A program made the position numbers and the translations under genes. A DNA stretch of 64,000 bases from Beta vulgaris subsp. vulgaris (lineage: Eukaryota > Streptophyta > Magnoliopsida > Caryophyllales > Amaranthaceae). Below are positions 44,863-56,689 of the stretch, one piece after another; the stretch's first letter is position 1, and every line of letters starts with the position of its first letter. The notes under the pieces were generated by a model, which was not told the DNA's origin, searched no databases, and saw only the letters and a list, made by a program, of their open reading frames with translations. The stretch covers positions 40,660,492 through 40,724,491 of the forward strand of contig NC_079203.1 in assembly GCF_026745355.1 (NCBI RefSeq). The letters are read 5' to 3'.

Positions 44863-45461
44863 TGCTTGAATTGGTTGGAAAATTCCTTGAGGATGATCAA
44901 TTTACATAGTATTATCCTTGTTATGATTTAGACGGATTATCTTGCGCTTAGCTGTTTTTTGTGGAACGATCCAATTGATCTCTTTCATGGAGTGGAAATG
45001 GGAGAACCATCCATTTGCAGAGAGAGAAAAGTTTATTTTCCCTATTGTTCTTGAAAATATACTCAAGCAACTAATGCTAGAAAGGATACGTAGCTTGTCT
45101 CTAGTGTTTATGATGGTTGTTGTAAAAAAAACGTCCTCATGAATAAAGCGATTGAAACATATGCTAATTTTCAGCAATTACCATTTTTCTAGGTATCGCT
45201 TCCTATCTCCCACATGGATGACCAATGTTCAAACTTTAGTAGAAGCAAAAATTTCAATATAGTGGGGATGGGGGTAGAGGTTGGGAGTGCTTGTTGGACC
45301 TGTGAATGAGTATCATGTGCGAGAACAGTCTACGAAAAAGAAATTCTTACCATGAAATTCCCGAGAGGGGCTCCGATAAAAAAAACAATGGGTAATATTG
45401 TAATTGCCTTCCACCATTCCTTTGGCTTTGGAGTTTGGACTTACAATTAGAAAAATGGATA

Positions 45462-46111
45462 TTACAAAAATTAGTTTTTTTTTTTTTTTTTTTTGAAAGA
45501 GAAATTTCATTAATTGAAGGCCAAACGACATCTACAATAGGTATTAAAGTAAAAACAAGATACAATTAAACAAGACTAAATCAAATTTGTCTTCGAAGAA
45601 ACTACAATGAACCAGATCGAACAATACAGCACAACCCTCTTGTATTTGCTGAATCAAACAGCTATTGATGAGGAAGTCTATCATTCTGATATAGTTTAGG
45701 AAGAACATTCTTGATCGAGTCAGGTTGACCGCATCCGAGATTCCAATACCTTCATGTTGAGTCTCGAACTTCAACCAATGAGAATAATTTCTCATACCTA
45801 AAAGCAAAAGAACCATACTCACAACTCCCATAGGGGAGAAGGAGATTTCCAAAACAGAAACTAAAAACCCCATAATAGGGTTTGAGAAACTCTCATAAAG
45901 AGAGACTAATTTATTGAACAAAAACAAGAAAATGAATTAAAAACTGGAAATAAAAGGGGAAAAGGGGCTTACCATGGATGAAAACATCCATGGCAGCCCC
46001 TAATTGATGAAGAAAGGGTAAGGGAGGCTAGGGTTTGAGAGAGAGAAAAAGAGAGGGGAGGCTAGGGTTTTTTTATAAAGTATTTTTAATTAACGTTTAC
46101 AAAAATTAGTT
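45462..46111 (-). mobile_element. Retroposon with 15-bp TSD directly upstream of the lumen-protein gene
   Basis: A poly(T) run (45475-45494) and identical 15-bp duplications TTACAAAAATTAGTT (45462-45476 and 46097-46111) bracket about 620 bp. This marks a copy made by LINE machinery, oriented on the minus strand. Its 5' end reads AAACCCTAGCCTCCC twice, like a leader. A minus-strand frame (45927-45544) covers much of it but matches no family I know. It could be a SINE, a short LINE derivative or a processed transcript. Confidence 0.78.
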
Positions 46112-46147
46112 GAGGAACGGCAAACCACTACATCTTATATCTCTTCA

Positions 46148-49100
46148 ATGGCGGCAACTCACTCCACGGCGCACATTACCATCAATCGCAGCTCCCCTCC
46201 TCCTTCTCTGTATTCAATCCCCTTGAAACACTACAAAACGATGCCGAATTGCGCATTATCTCCTCAAAATTGGAAAGAGAGTAGGCGATTAGTCTCCATT
46301 TCTCTCGTCCTCCTCCACTCTCTCTCCTCTCTTCCTCCCTGTATGTCTTCTCTCTCTTTATCTTTTCTTAGCTTATTGTTTATATACTTTTTTACAAATT
46401 TAATTTCTTCTCATTGGCAGATGCAATTGCTGGGAGTTCTTTTGATAAATACATCAGAAGGTTAATTTTTGTTGCTTATGTACTTTTTATTTGACCGTAT
46501 TGTAAGGTGAATTATACTTAATTTGTTACCTCTGCGTATGATTCCCGGTTAATACATGATAGATAGCTAAGGCTGCGTTATATTCGACTTATTTTGACTT
46601 ATCTGAACTTTTTTTAGTATTCATTTGATTTATTGGAGCTTATTTTATAAGGTATTAGTACTTATTAGAATTTATCTGAACTAATTTATCATCACTTTTA
46701 GAACTTATTTGGCTTATCTTAATACCTCATAACTAATAACTTTTTTTTTTCTTCTGAGAATAGTTCATATAAAGTTGAATAGAATAAAGCCTAAATTAGG
46801 TAACGCTTATGAGCTTATTACGATTTTTTTTCTCTTAGGCCCGTTTGGTTGGGCGTAAAATATTTTCAACGTAAAGTGATTTTCATGGAAAACAATTTAT
46901 AATGAAAAATACAATTCCAAAATTAGTTTTCTGTTGTTTGGTTTCATGTAAGAAAAAATGATGACATGAAAGGAAAGAGGAGTGTACAAGAAAGATAAGG
47001 AAAACAGTTTTCCCTCCATTTGCAAAAGAAAATGGTTTTCCATCAGTGGGAGAGCAATTTTACTCCAAGGAAAAATGATTTTACCCTCCTTTGCAAACCA
47101 AACAATGTAAAATTGAAAATAAAGGAAAACAATTTTCGAGGAAAATGTTATACGCCCTACCAAACTGGCCCTTAGTGTAGTTTGTAAGCTTGCATGCTTG
47201 TGAATGGCTGATAAAGACCCGATAAAGTTCACCTTGGAGTAATGATATTCAGTAAACACAAGTTCTATTCAGTGAAAATAAGTTGAGCAAAAACACTAAA
47301 TAAATAATTAAGAGTAAACAAATAGAGAATAACTAAGAATAATATCAGTATATATACACGGGGATTGATTTATATTACCACTTTCTAGTGTATGTCAATC
47401 AGGAAAAAGCTTGAACCTCTGGAGGATTATGTGCCTGCTGTTATACTGACTCAGTTGCAGATCAAAGACATAGGTGGCTTCTCTTCTTTTCAGCTTATTG
47501 TCTTTGTTGTGGATTTGATAATATATATATACTCCAATGTGCTTGTTAAGTTGTTTTCCTTTTGCTTACTTTCAGAATCAGTTCAATTGTTCTAAGCATC
47601 CCACTTCATTGTCTTGCAAAACTAATACTTTTAAGTTTAATATTAGCTTTCTCTTTAAGGTTCACTGAAACATTTTGTAAAGAGAAAGGATGAAGTTGGT
47701 GAGGCGAGTTTGATTTCCAACTGGAAGGTTAATGATTCAGTTTGCTACATATTAGAAATTTTTAGCTGAAAATACTACTCTCTTTCCCAATATAGTGGCT
47801 AAGACTGCCTATAGTACCCATGAGGGGAACTAACGACTACGAGTCTACGAGTTTTTGGTAATGCCATTTGGACTTACGAGTGCACCCGCCACATTTGAAC
47901 CTCTCATGAATGATGTTTTCCGGCCTTTCCTCAGGAAGTTCGTGTTAGTGTTTTTTGACGAAATTCTCATCTATAGCTGGAATGAGAAGCAACATTGTGA
48001 GCATTTGGCACTAGTCCTTGACAAGTTACATTACTATCAATTATACACGAACCAAATAGGTGTGAGTTTGCAAGGGTAGAAATAGCTTACTTGGGACAGG
48101 TGATTTCAACATGTGGGGTGGCAGTGGACCACTCAAGTCTCGACCTTGGATGAACATCTAAAGGAATGTGATACTGTACTGGATGAGGTGTGTTTTAAAT
48201 TACTCCAAAGTATAATGTAAAGTAATTGATGGTCATGAAAGAAGTATCATGCTCTAAGGGGTTGTTTGGATTGGAGGTAATGTATTTAGGGGATAATAAT
48301 GGAGAGAAGATGAAGATAAAGTTAGCTAGAAGTAGAAGATTCGATATAGATAATGCAAGGAGAGAGAGATGGAAGGGGGAATTATCACCGTCATTTTAGA
48401 GGGGTCTTTGGTAAATATTACCCCCAGATTAAGCGTAATAAGTAACTCTCCTCATTTTGGGGTGTTGGGTACTATATTTTCTTCTATTACCTCTTCAATA
48501 CATTACCCTCAATTCAAGCATATCCCTTGAATTAACTGCTAACCTCCCCTCTCTACTCCAATACAATGCTTAATCTAATTTGAAACTAAAGTTAAAAATT
48601 ATTTTCCCTAATGACTAATACAAATTTTTAGTAGAATATTATAAAAAAAAACCTATACATCTTTCCAGAATGTGGCATTTTGAGGAAAAATAAAAAAGAT
48701 AAGATTCCCATTAATTAGTTATTGTTAATAAACTTCAACTATAAGTTTATGGTTTTATAGTATTACATTGTAATTGGTTTATTATAGTGGTTGGCAGTAA
48801 GCGCCAACGACTGCAGACTTGGTATTTTGTGAGACTCACTCGCCCTCTCTTTCTGAATCCAGAGGAAAGCCTAGATGTCGACCAGGCTCAATATGCCGCC
48901 TACAGATCAATATTACGTTCTGGGCCTGCTGCATCATTTCGGTCAAATATTCGAGCTGTAAGTTAAACCTGCGCGGTTATATTTTGTTTTTATGTCTTCT
49001 GCCACTTGGCAGTTGGCACTGGATATAGAGGGCCAGAAGGATGTTGTTTTTCCTTTCCTTTTACTTGCTGTTGTGCGTTAGAGAATGTTGATTGGGAAGG

Positions 49101-50786
49101 AAACATTTTCCAGTGAAAGTAGTATTCCTATTTTTCTTTGTTTGGTTTGCAAAGGGTGGAAAATTGTTCGAATATAGGAATGAATGTACGTTACCTTGCG
49201 CATTCTCTTCTCTCATCCAATTCAATTTCGCTTCTCTCTCCAACTTCTTTGTGGGGAACCACTAAAAAAACGAATTTACAATTGTGTTTTCCCCTGACAA
49301 ATGTTATGTATTGGAAAATTATTTTCCAGGTAACCAAACAGAGCCTTAATCTTGTGAACAAGTCTGAGAGAAATCTTTTTAGTGGAGTTATTGTGAAACT
49401 TCAGATATATTCAATAGTCATATGCTTTTGATTGCTTGGCAGAACATTTTAATGTTTCAATATCTATTGTGTTTCTCACTTTTTGCAGTCCTCAGAGTTT
49501 ACGTTCATTTTTGAGATGTAGGTTGCACAATATGCTTCTGATGATGGGAAGGGTAAGGCTGCTTTTGATGACGTTGATCAGTGTCTCAGGTACTTGCTAT
49601 TGCCTTTCTAATTCAGAATCTGTAGATAGTACAGTGTTGTAATTAACAACATCATATAATCATAAAAAATGACTGATACGAGATTCAGAAAATTTTACCA
49701 ATTGTAGGAGAATAAACCATAGGAGGAAGCTGAAGATTTCATGATTGATTTCTTCTATTTTGCATGTCACTTTTTCTTCTAGGAAATGCTATTGGCCCTT
49801 TAAGGCTTAAGCATAGGCGTGTTTAGGGGTGTTAACACTTAGCACTTGGGGTTGCTCGGCTTGACTCATAACACGTGCAATCGAACTCGAGCAAAATTTG
49901 GAGATTTTCCGAGCCTTGAATTTACCTTAAAACTCAACTTGAAATTACATTATAACATGTTCACAATTGAATTTTGGCTCCTCTGAGATTTTCACCAATA
50001 TTATGCATTTATGCACATCTTCACTATTAATTTCTAGCTAAATTCTGTAACGCTTAAAACAGAACAGCAAAAATATATTCTGAGCTTGTTCGCCAGTCAA
50101 GCTTAGCTATGCTCGATTCATGAAAATCTCGAGCCGAGCTCAAATATTCATGAGCCCATTAGGCTCACTAACGCCCCTAGACATGTTCTATTATGAGTCC
50201 CAAATCAAGTGATTCTTTATCAAATGGAATGATGTTAGTGCACAATTTTGTTTTTGCAACACTCTGACTGCTTAGTAAAAAGTATATACTTCATATGATA
50301 TGTTTAAAAGATTGACATGTTATGGATGGAGAACTTGAATTTTACTCCTAATTAAAGATCTTGTGTCTTTTATTATGTCACATTGTCACTGGGGATCTTG
50401 TTCTGAAGAGCGTTGGATGAATTTGATTCTTTGCTTCTACGCGCTTCAAGAAATAACAAAGAAGCATCACCTAAGTTGATGAAAGAAAAGATAAGCACAG
50501 CTGTGAATGCATTAAACAGGTTATTTTGACGCTTACAGTTTCTTTGGGTTAAGCTATATGATGCCTTTGTATTTGCTCTTATTAAGTTTACCCATATGAC
50601 AAATATGATGTGTTAATATAGTTTAGGCTGCATTTTATTAATGGTCTTTGCAGCCTCCTCCAAACTGTACCCTCGGACGTGCTAGATAAAGCAAAAGCAA
50701 TCGCAGAAGCCTATCGAACCCCTGAAAGCAATGGGGGTCCTCAGGAGTTGGATCAAGAATTGAAGGAATTGCAATCAATCTTGTAA
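46148..50786 (+). CDS. Thylakoid lumen protein, 16.5 kDa/MPH2-like, Tat-type transit peptide
   Basis: Seven exons: 46148-46340, 46421-46460, 47403-47473, 48863-48957, 49522-49589, 50409-50519 and 50654-50786. All splices are GT-AG and in frame; the product is 236 residues. Residues 1-68 look like a bipartite lumen signal: a Ser/Pro-rich stroma part, twin arginines R46-R47 (KESRRLVS), a hydrophobic core (ISLVLLHSL) and an AIA processing site (66-68). The mature helical protein starts [20 protein letters not shown] and has conserved-looking [20 protein letters not shown] (split over exons 4-5), [18 protein letters not shown] and [13 protein letters not shown] blocks. I assign it to the Arabidopsis 16.5 kDa lumen protein group (MPH2, photosystem II maintenance in high light) from memory of these blocks. 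The lumen location is better supported than the exact name. Introns 2, 3, 4 and 5 hold transposons. Confidence 0.72.
46568..46794. mobile_element. Tourist-type MITE, 221 bp, intron 2
   Basis: GGCTGCGTTATATTCGACTTA (46571) and the inverse of GGCTTTATTCTATTCAACTT (46791) are imperfect inverted ends with TAA on both sides. The termini resemble the motif-array family at 7674 and 17786. Confidence 0.75.
46835..47174. mobile_element. Tourist-type MITE, 334 bp, intron 2
   Basis: GGCCCGTTTGGTTGGGCGTA (46838) and the inverse of GGGCCAGTTTGGTAGGGCGT (47171) with TTA duplications. The minus-strand ORF across it is not a gene. Confidence 0.85.
47785..48190 (+). pseudogene. Ty3/Gypsy reverse-transcriptase fragment, intron 3
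   Basis: The frame reads [20 protein letters not shown], then [20 protein letters not shown] and [12 protein letters not shown]. This is the Gypsy RT palm, in which YxDD has become FFDE, so the second catalytic Asp is lost. The sequence before 47855 (TAYSTHEGN) fits the same domain with a stop. It lies in sense orientation within the lumen-protein gene's third intron. Confidence 0.8.
48258..48526. mobile_element. MITE-like inverted repeat, intron 3
   Basis: GGGTTGTTTGGATTGGAGG (48258) pairs imperfectly over about 40 bp with the inverse of 48487-48526; both contain GGTAATGTATT. The target duplication is no longer clear. Confidence 0.55.
49078..49348. mobile_element. Tourist-type MITE, 265 bp, intron 4
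   Basis: GAGAATGTTGATTGGGAAGG (49081) pairs imperfectly with the inverse of GGCTCTGTTTGGTTACCTGG (49345). TTA flanks both sides, and TTTTCC/GGAAAA words are shared with the element at 46838. Confidence 0.7.
49816..50187. mobile_element. hAT-type MITE, 356 bp, intron 5
   Basis: TAGGGGTGTTAA (49824) and the inverse of TAGGGGCGTTAG (50179). The 8-bp flanks GGCGTGTT and GACATGTT match at 6 of 8 positions, suggesting an old insertion. Confidence 0.68.
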
Positions 50787-51315
50787 ATAAAGAATTTACA
50801 CCCCCAAACAAGATAAACTTGCGACATAGTTGAAAGGCAACAAATCGAGGAAATGCCCTTCTCGCTTTGGCCAATCACAGGTAAAATGTTGTATAAACTA
50901 GTTCTTAGCCACCCCGCGCTGTTGCATGAGTATGAAGTTCAAATTTTCTTATTTTGAGAAAAAGATTCAAATCTTCTTCAGTTGAATGAAATAGTTGTAA
51001 TTTTAATTGTTTTTGGTACAACAGTTGTTTAAGATGTGATTCTGTATGACACTTAGAACTCCAGCAATAGTCCCCTGTCTAGCATAAAAGCGCCTAAAGT
51101 GGGGGCATACAAATCATCCATAATTCCATATAATGTAGGTCTACCATAGTCCATAGATATGTTCAGGCCAGACAGTAACGAAAGAGAGGTTTCTTTGTTT
51201 GATAAGAATAACGAAAGAAAAGCTGACCGACCACGTGAAGTATTTATTGGACTTTGGTATTAATGGTAATGCCATCTGCAGTGCTCCAGAATGGAACTTT
51301 CTTTTGACTGATTTG
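50787..51315. other. 3' flank of the lumen-protein gene
   Basis: Probable 3' UTR just after the TAA, then AT-rich intergenic DNA with no recognised feature. Confidence 0.45.
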
Positions 51316-51545
51316 TCTACGATTAGGGGTGTTAATGAGCATGCATGGCTCGCAAACTATTCGAGTTCAATCCGAATTTTCTAGAGTCGAACATAGCAAA
51401 GTTCGATTTGAAAAATTCGTGAGCATACTCGAAATATATTTTAGCTATATTATTTTGCATATTCTACAAAATAAAATAAAAAGTTACACGTAAATTGTGC
51501 ACAGTACTCGACTACTCGTGAAAAACTCAAAGTAAGTAAGTAGTC

Positions 51546-51548
<3 letters not shown>

Positions 51549-51634
<86 letters not shown>
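51549..51634. repeat. (TA)n microsatellite, left block
   Basis: More than 40 uninterrupted TA units. The repeated YIYIYI reading in apparent ORFs comes from this tract. Confidence 0.97.
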
Positions 51635-51636
<2 letters not shown>

Positions 51637-52825
51637 AATAGGATCTTGTGAAAACACCCATAAAACTGAAAACTGAAAACAAAAGATCTGGGCCGTCTAT
51701 TATTATCCTGTGGACACAAGTATTTAGCTTCCATTTCTTTTTTCTCTCCCTCTCTCTTGTAAACAACAATACCCAATTCAGAGGAGATGCAACAACCTTC
51801 GTTCTCTCGGGTTTTGTCCGTGCTCAGGGTGATGCTGACAGTTTTGTTGATCGTCTGTGGCAGAAGCAGAGGACTCAATGTGGACAGTAGTCAGTAGGGA
51901 AAGTTCAGAGGAGAGTTCAATCTTGAAGAACTGTTTTTTGTGTTTATTTTGAAGTTTAGAGTTTGTTTTTACGGTGAACAGTATGATCGAATTTTATGAC
52001 ATAACATCAGTTTATTTGGTAAATTTTGTTCTATTTCTCCTATTTTATGATACAACCACCTGAACTTATGCAAGAGTAAAAGTGAAGAAACAATAGCAAT
52101 AGGAGCACAGACGAATCTTGTGGGATATACATCCTCTGTTTTTTAGTGGACCCAATTCCTTTAGAGCAATACCCAATTCTATTTTACCAATTACTTTCTC
52201 TCTCCTGTTGCTATCTCTTCTAGATCGTGCTAAGTGAAGCTTTTTTTGCAGCATTTTCCAATCTCCATTGAAGGAAGACCTCCATTGAAGGTTAATTAAG
52301 CTTTCAATTTTTTTTTTCAGATTTTAGGTTTAATTGAAGATTAAGTATCTCGAAAATTTAGAATTAGGAAATCAAAATTCAATCTGAAATTAAGCAAAGA
52401 TTTTTGGTATTCTAATTTTTTTATTATGAGAGTTGAGGGAGAAAAAGAAGGTTGGAGAAGATGAAGGTTGAAGAAGAAGGTGGTGGATATCAAGACTTAA
52501 AAGTTACTTTTATACTATTAGTTAAAGTTATTCTTAGTTAAAGTTACCCTTATAATACTCAAAGTTATCCTTATAATACTCAAAGTTATCCTATAAAGAT
52601 GAAAATTAATTATGACATAATAAAGTTATCCTAAACGTACTAAAAGTTACCCTTATAATATATAAAGTTTGCCCTTGAAATATATAAAGTTATCCTTAAT
52701 ATAATAAAGTTACCCTAAAACAGACAAAAGTTACCCCTAAAGTATATAAAGTTACCCTAAAAGTGGTAAAAGTTACCCCATTTTCAGTTTTCAGACTAAG
52801 GGCTATTTTCAACGGATCCTACCCC
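51635..52825. mobile_element. Inverted-repeat element inserted within the (TA)n tract, 1.19 kb
   Basis: GGAATAGGATCTTGTGAAAAC (51635, first 20 bases considered) pairs with the inverse of 52777-52825. Both ends share the TAGGATC core and a CTGAAAACTGAAAA block. TA repeats abut both ends exactly. The right half (52500-52780) is a run of AAAGTTACCCTTA/AAAGTTATCC words. No transposase is seen. The superfamily is unknown; TA-targeting MITEs that settle in TA microsatellites (as in rice Micron) are a parallel. Confidence 0.65.
52500..52780. repeat. AAAGTTAYCC word array
   Basis: About 15 irregular copies of AAAGTTACCC / AAAGTTATCC separated by 10-20 AT-rich bases. Confidence 0.75.
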
Positions 52826-52851
52826 TATATATATATTATAATATATATTAT

Positions 52852-52904
<53 letters not shown>

Positions 52905-52905
52905 G
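52826..52905. repeat. (TA)n microsatellite, right block
   Basis: TA repeat with a few TTATAA interruptions; the other half of the tract split by the inner element. Confidence 0.9.
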
Positions 52906-52948
52906 AGTAAAAGTGTAACGGGCCGAATCGAACACTCCTATCTACGAT

Positions 52949-54169
52949 AGCTACTTTTGCGTGGCTTTGGCAAAAGGGTTGGATTTTTGTTTGGGTTGAT
53001 AATAAACAAGTTGAAACACTCTTGATGTAATTGGGTTAATTGGTTTAATGAACTCATTCCTAACCTTACTTTTTTGTTTGTTTGTTTTGGGTGTTGAAAT
53101 CCACCTATTTACTGAATGTGCTACTCTTCTAATTCATCTAACCTAATCAATCATAGTCAGTAATCAAGTTAAGCTTGATCAAATGAAAACGACCATATTA
53201 TTTCAAACTCAAGATTAGGGGTTCAATCTTCATTAGAGACACTTTGAGATAGGATATCCTCTTATCTTTTTTCCTTTTCACTTCTAAAATGTCTCATACA
53301 CTATTTTGAATGGGGTTCATTTAGAAAAAAAAAATTATCATACTCACTATTATTAAAATAATAAATAAGTCAAGGACAAATATTGTCAATATGTAAATGA
53401 ACAATTTATTTCAACTTTTTGAAATTTCTTTTACATGTTTGGAGTTCAAAAAGACTTGGGACTTATTTTTAGATCTTTACGGTTTTTTTTTTATGAAAAT
53501 GCACATTTGCCAATATACTTGTTAGTAGTCTGGTAAGTTATTTGTAAGTTGTTGTTGGGCTAATATTGTAAACCCTAATCTAATTTTATAATTAAATAGG
53601 TTAATAATACCATCCCATTTAGTGAATTGGGTTGAAATCCCAATGCTAACATGTTATCTTATTAGATAGTATAGGCCGCTTCTGAAGTACTAAATTGAAA
53701 CTTTTTAACTAATTAAATCGGTTTTTATTGATTGAAAGTAAAAGATGCTTATTTAAGCTGATTTACTTATTAAAATTGATTTATATTGACTAATGTTGCA
53801 ATTTGTTATATGAACATATTATTGATTTTTCACTGATGAACATTATGCAGTATAAAATTGATTTTTCCAAGTTGAAAAGAACGCCAACGTGAATTTTTAA
53901 CTTCAAGATGACAAGCTTGAGACTTGTAAGGATCAAATATCTTTTGCCAGACTTAGCAATCAAATTAAATAATATATTACTTCAAGTGAAACATTTTTCA
54001 CTTTTATGTGAGAGCTTTTTGAGAAAAGTATTTCACTTGTTTCAAAATGGAGGAAGAGCTAAACATCATTTATATAATTTATTCGACATATCTGCTATCA
54101 TTTACGATACAAATTTTCATATAAGGCCGTCTTATCAGAATTAACGTAAGACGAGTGTTACTCTTTACA
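52949..54169. other. AT-rich intergenic DNA
   Basis: No gene, RNA or complete mobile element recognised. Confidence 0.4.
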
Positions 54170-54528
54170 TTAAGGCTATGTTCAGTTCACCTTATTTTTG
54201 CTTATTTCAGATTTAATCAGATCAGATCAGATCAGAAAAAATAAGTTCAGATCAGATCAGTTCAGATCATGCTTATATTTAAAAATCATTATATCTTTCA
54301 TTACATATTAGTAAAAATTACAATAATTGAATATTAATAAAGTACTCATTGAGACGAATGAAACAAGACCCCACATGACTATATTTTTTCTTATATATTG
54401 AGAAAAATCTAAAAGATAAGATCTTGTAATCAGAATAAATAAGTTCAGATCAGATCAGATCAGAAAAAATAAGTTCAGATCAGATAAGTTCAGATCAGAA
54501 AATTTCAGGTGAACTAAACATAGCTTAA
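54170..54528. mobile_element. MITE with ATCAG/GTTCAG words, 351 bp
   Basis: GGCTATGTTCAGTTCACCT (54174) and the inverse of GCTATGTTTAGTTCACCT (54524) are inverted termini. TTAA lies on both sides, so the target may be TTAA or TAA. The arms are made of AGATCAGATCAG and AATAAGTTCAGATC words, recalling the Tourist-type motif-array family. Confidence 0.78.
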
Positions 54529-54776
54529 ATGGGTCATCTTTTACCTTATACTAAACTGACTCCTTTAACTTCAAAAGTGACCCTTTTAAGTTATAACATA
54601 TAAAGTCACCTTGTTTGAAAAAATAGTGGAGGTGCTCTTACGCTAGTATTCTTATACACGAACTTAAACAAGACTTAATATATTGTTAAAATAAACACAT
54701 GGGCATGAATTGCATCAAGCCACGTGTCACTTTTCTCTTAACCCTTGACATAGTGCCAAGTCATTCTTGATGTGAC

Positions 54777-56579
54777 ATTCATTGTCAATTTTTTTTTTTG
54801 ACAACAACTACATCTATACTAATTAAAGCAGTAAAGATTACAACAAAGGAGGATTGATACGATACATATTTACTAGATGGTGAGCTTGGCTAGCTTGCTC
54901 TCTTGAAACTTTTGAGCTAGATAGATTGTTTATGAAATTGAGCTCCAATCCGGAGAATGTCTTTGATTACCCAGTAAGTGTCTGTTGGATGGGGATCGAT
55001 TTTGTAGTAGTTGGAGTAAGGTAGAGGAGTTTGAGTAGACTTTAATAGCATGCAAATGTTGATATCTAGCCCATCTTAAGGCATGCAAGCATGCGAGTGC
55101 TTCAGATTGTAGGGCAGATCGAGTTAACATGTGTTGACTACTGTATAAAGATTTATTGTCCTTTAGTAACCACCACGCAATTCCAGTCTTACCTGTAGTT
55201 TTATCCCAGGAACCATCACACTGAATGATGTTTGAAATTTGATTGTAATTATGACGGGAGCCTAATTCAACCATTTGAAATCTTGGGGGGTTGATGGTTT
55301 TTCTCCGGAGAATGAGGGAATGTTAAATCTAGGGGGAAGCAAACGATCATGTTGAGTAAGAGCAACATCAATGTAACCAGAACTTGGGATTTTGAATTAC
55401 TAGTGTTGCGAAAACACATAATCATTTCGGGATAACCAAATACCCCAAAGTGTTGCGATGAAAATAATCAAATCTCTACTTGAAGGGTCATCCTTACTAT
55501 GAAAGAGAAGGATATTTGTAAGATTCCATTGATAACAATCTAAAGATTCTCTAGAAGTTGATTGGAGCTGAAGATTTCCAACTGTCCAAATATTTTGGAT
55601 AGTTTGGCATTATGTCTCTGATTGCTAAATTAATTTTGAGAGGAAAGGAAAAGTTTTTGCTAATTTTCCAAAGGAAAAGTTTCCACTTTGGTTGGAATGG
55701 GAAGGTGCCAAAGCTTTTTATAGGAGATCATATTTTGAGGAGAGGATTGAAGAATATGAAGTTGAAGGATGCATGACCTATTTTTATTGTATAATTTCCA
55801 GATTTGTGGTGGTTCAAAGTCATAAAGTTTTTTTTCCTGAGAAAGAGGAATTTCTAGGCGAAGAATAGACTGTGCATCTTTGAAATATAATGAAACTTTG
55901 ATTAAAAGAACATTCCATTTTGGATTAGGAATAGGATGTATAAAGTGATGAATAAAACTTCTTTGGATAACTCTGAGTGGTAGATGAGAGTCTGCTAAAG
56001 GAATGCAAGAGTTTACCCAAGGGCTATTAAAGATTTCAATACTTTGACCATTTCCAACTTTCTAAGAGGAATTATGAAAGAGAAAAGTTTCAGCATTGTT
56101 AATAATGCGGAAGCCCCACGAGTATGATTTGCCTTGGCAAGGAGTAATATTTCCAGTGCTTAAAGAAGATTGCTTGATAGAAGAGTAGATTTTAGCCACT
56201 AAAGAAGAAAGGTTTGTGTAGTTAGTCCATGCTCTTTTCATTAGAAAAGTTGAGTTTAGGAATTTAGAAGATCGAATACCTAAGCCTCCTAAACCTTTTG
56301 GAAGGTGTAAAATGTTTTGCTTAACCATATGTATACCTATATTCCTAGATCCTTCATAGGTTGTGAAAGGTGTAAGTGAGACCAAGAAATAACACGACTA
56401 CTTATATTATCTAAAAGGTAGTTGAAATGTTTTGTCTTTGGACCTCGAATGTCTATTGAAACTCCTAAATATGAAGGCAAGAAATTGACCATTGGAATTT
56501 CTTTTGTTACTCACAAAATAGATAAGGTTTTGTAAAAAGCCTTAATTCGTCCTCATGACTTACTCTCTAATTCATTGTC
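54777..56579 (-). pseudogene. 5'-truncated LINE, 1.78 kb, 10-bp TSD
   Basis: A poly(T) run at 54789-54801 (poly(A) tail on the minus strand) and duplications ATTCATTGTC at 54777-54786 and 56570-56579 define the copy. Going downstream in minus sense it encodes the end of RT (LHLPKGLGGLGIRSSKFLNS, WTNYTNL; about 56320-56180), zf-RVT remains and an RNase H domain (IIQCDGSWDKTTGKTGIAWW, ALQSEALACLHALRWA; about 55230-55060). Stops and frameshifts are common. Confidence 0.8.
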
Positions 56580-56689
56580 TAACCATCAACTTTCCTTCTA
56601 ATTAGCTTTAACCTTTTAAAAGGTTGTATCTAATGTTCAATGGAAATGTATTACTATATTTAAGTTTCATTAATTTTGAGTTGTTAACT

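Larger units (their letters stand above)
51316..52948. mobile_element. hAT-type element, 1.62 kb, with (TA)n and an inner element
   Basis: TAGGGGTGTTAATGAGC (51324) and the inverse of TAGGAGTGTTCGATTCGG (52940) are the termini. Perfect 8-bp duplications TCTACGAT flank them (51316-51323 and 52941-52948). A (TA)n tract lies inside, split by a second inverted-repeat element. No transposase is encoded. Confidence 0.85.

Noticed and set aside
47650..47728. An extra exon of the lumen-protein gene reading [22 protein letters not shown]
   Set aside because: It could be spliced in frame, but joining 47473 directly to 48863 restores a continuous family-like [18 protein letters not shown] region, and the candidate lies in the intron beside the Gypsy fragment.
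48781..48862. A 5' extension of exon 4 of the lumen-protein gene (open frame through [12 protein letters not shown])
   Set aside because: The frame is open, but an AG at 48861-48862 gives the right phase and matches the expected protein block; the extension is unlike it.
53908..54144. A 78-residue plus-strand ORF
   Set aside because: No family resemblance, no splice context and average intergenic composition.
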